Below are positions 63,822 to 64,000 of a DNA stretch of 64,000 nt, in pieces. Under the pieces are notes generated by a model. It saw only the letters and a list, made by a program, of their open reading frames with translations. It was not told where the DNA came from and did not search any database. The position numbers and the translations under genes are program-made. Within the stretch, counting starts at the first letter, position 1. Each line of letters begins with the position of its first letter. Origin of the DNA: Pseudobdellovibrionaceae bacterium. Its GTDB lineage: Bacteria > Bdellovibrionota > Bdellovibrionia > Bdellovibrionales > Bdellovibrionaceae. Location: assembly GCA_013359135.1 (NCBI GenBank), contig JABWCN010000018.1:1-64000 (forward strand). Direction: 5' to 3'.

Positions 63822-64000
63822 ATGCAGTTTCTTGAAAAAAACACAATTAAAGAAAAAATATGTGATTGGCTCATGATAGGAATGAGATCGTGCATTCACT
63901 GTGAGTCTTTTTTAGTAAGAAAATCCTTGTTGTGTTATTTCTGTGAAAGCAAGTTGTTCAGCTTATCTTGCTCTGAGGGGCTTTATCATCATTTTGAGCA
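63822..64000 (+). CDS. ComF-like protein, 5' end only
   Basis: The frame is open from the ATG at 63822 to the window end, giving 59 codons plus. It reads MQFLEKNTIKEKICDWL, then CIHCESF, then LLCYFCES. Two C-x2-C pairs spaced like this fit the N-terminal double zinc ribbon of ComF-family phosphoribosyltransferase-like proteins, which assist DNA uptake or single-strand DNA handling. The diagnostic phosphoribosyltransferase motif would lie outside the window, so the call is tentative. Confidence 0.65.
   Translation, partial: MQFLEKNTIKEKICDWLMIGMRSCIHCESFLVRKSLLCYFCESKLFSLSCSEGLYHHFE

Overview
This is an AT-rich bacterial chromosome window with dense, ordinary housekeeping gene content. It looks like a member of the Bdellovibrionota (Bdellovibrio and like organisms) or a close deltaproteobacterial-type relative. 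The evidence is gene content and order: parB, then a bactofilin gene, then a seven-gene F1Fo ATP synthase cluster with two b-type subunits; a membrane-arm-only complex I operon; many secreted proteases; an extra PilT; and an AlgI/AlgJ-like acylation pair. The species assignment is an inference; no rRNA or tRNA gene was seen.

Layout. 0-6.8 kb: 3' part of parB, bactofilin, and atp genes b', b, delta, alpha, gamma, beta, epsilon, closed by a strong terminator. The a and c subunits are not here. 6.8-12.9 kb: an exported NagZ-like glucosaminidase diverging from three exported proteins of unknown function, including an 889-residue coiled-coil protein. 12.9-16.6 kb: mfd. 16.7-24.2 kb: nuoA-H-J-K-L-M-N with a candidate promoter; the hydrophilic-arm subunits are missing. 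24.2-27.8 kb: a patatin-like phospholipase, the only non-coding stretch over 300 bases (holding a perfect 17-bp inverted repeat), a helix-turn-helix/coiled-coil protein and a papain-like protease.

27.8-38.2 kb: lon, an orphan oligopeptide-binding protein, two DksA/TraR-family proteins (one without its zinc cysteines), an LpoA-like lipoprotein, a zinc-less DnaJ, grpE and hemW. Apart from the peptide-binding protein these lie on the minus strand. 38.2-43.1 kb: a double M16 peptidase, a helical unknown and tatB-tatC. 43.1-46.8 kb: a three-gene biotin-dependent acyl-CoA carboxylase operon. 47-51.1 kb: a YehS-like protein, a subtilisin-like lipoprotein protease and two exported unknowns. 51.1-54 kb: a deoC-deoA-punA nucleoside catabolism operon. 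54.1-58.2 kb: a small exported protein, an SGNH/MBOAT O-acylation pair and pilT. 58.3-64 kb: rng, rplU, rpmA, obgE, a fused nadD-rsfS, rlmH and the start of a comF-like gene.

The genes fall into energy conversion (ATP synthase, complex I), proteostasis (Lon, GrpE/DnaJ, M16, S8, C1), nucleoside and acyl-CoA metabolism, and ribosome/translation maintenance. I found no phage, insertion sequence, CRISPR array or defence island. The most unusual items are the histone-like tail on ribosomal protein L21, the NadD-RsfS fusion, the zinc-less DksA paralogue, the exported three-gene cluster at 8.5-12.9 kb, and the isolated inverted repeat at 25.7 kb.
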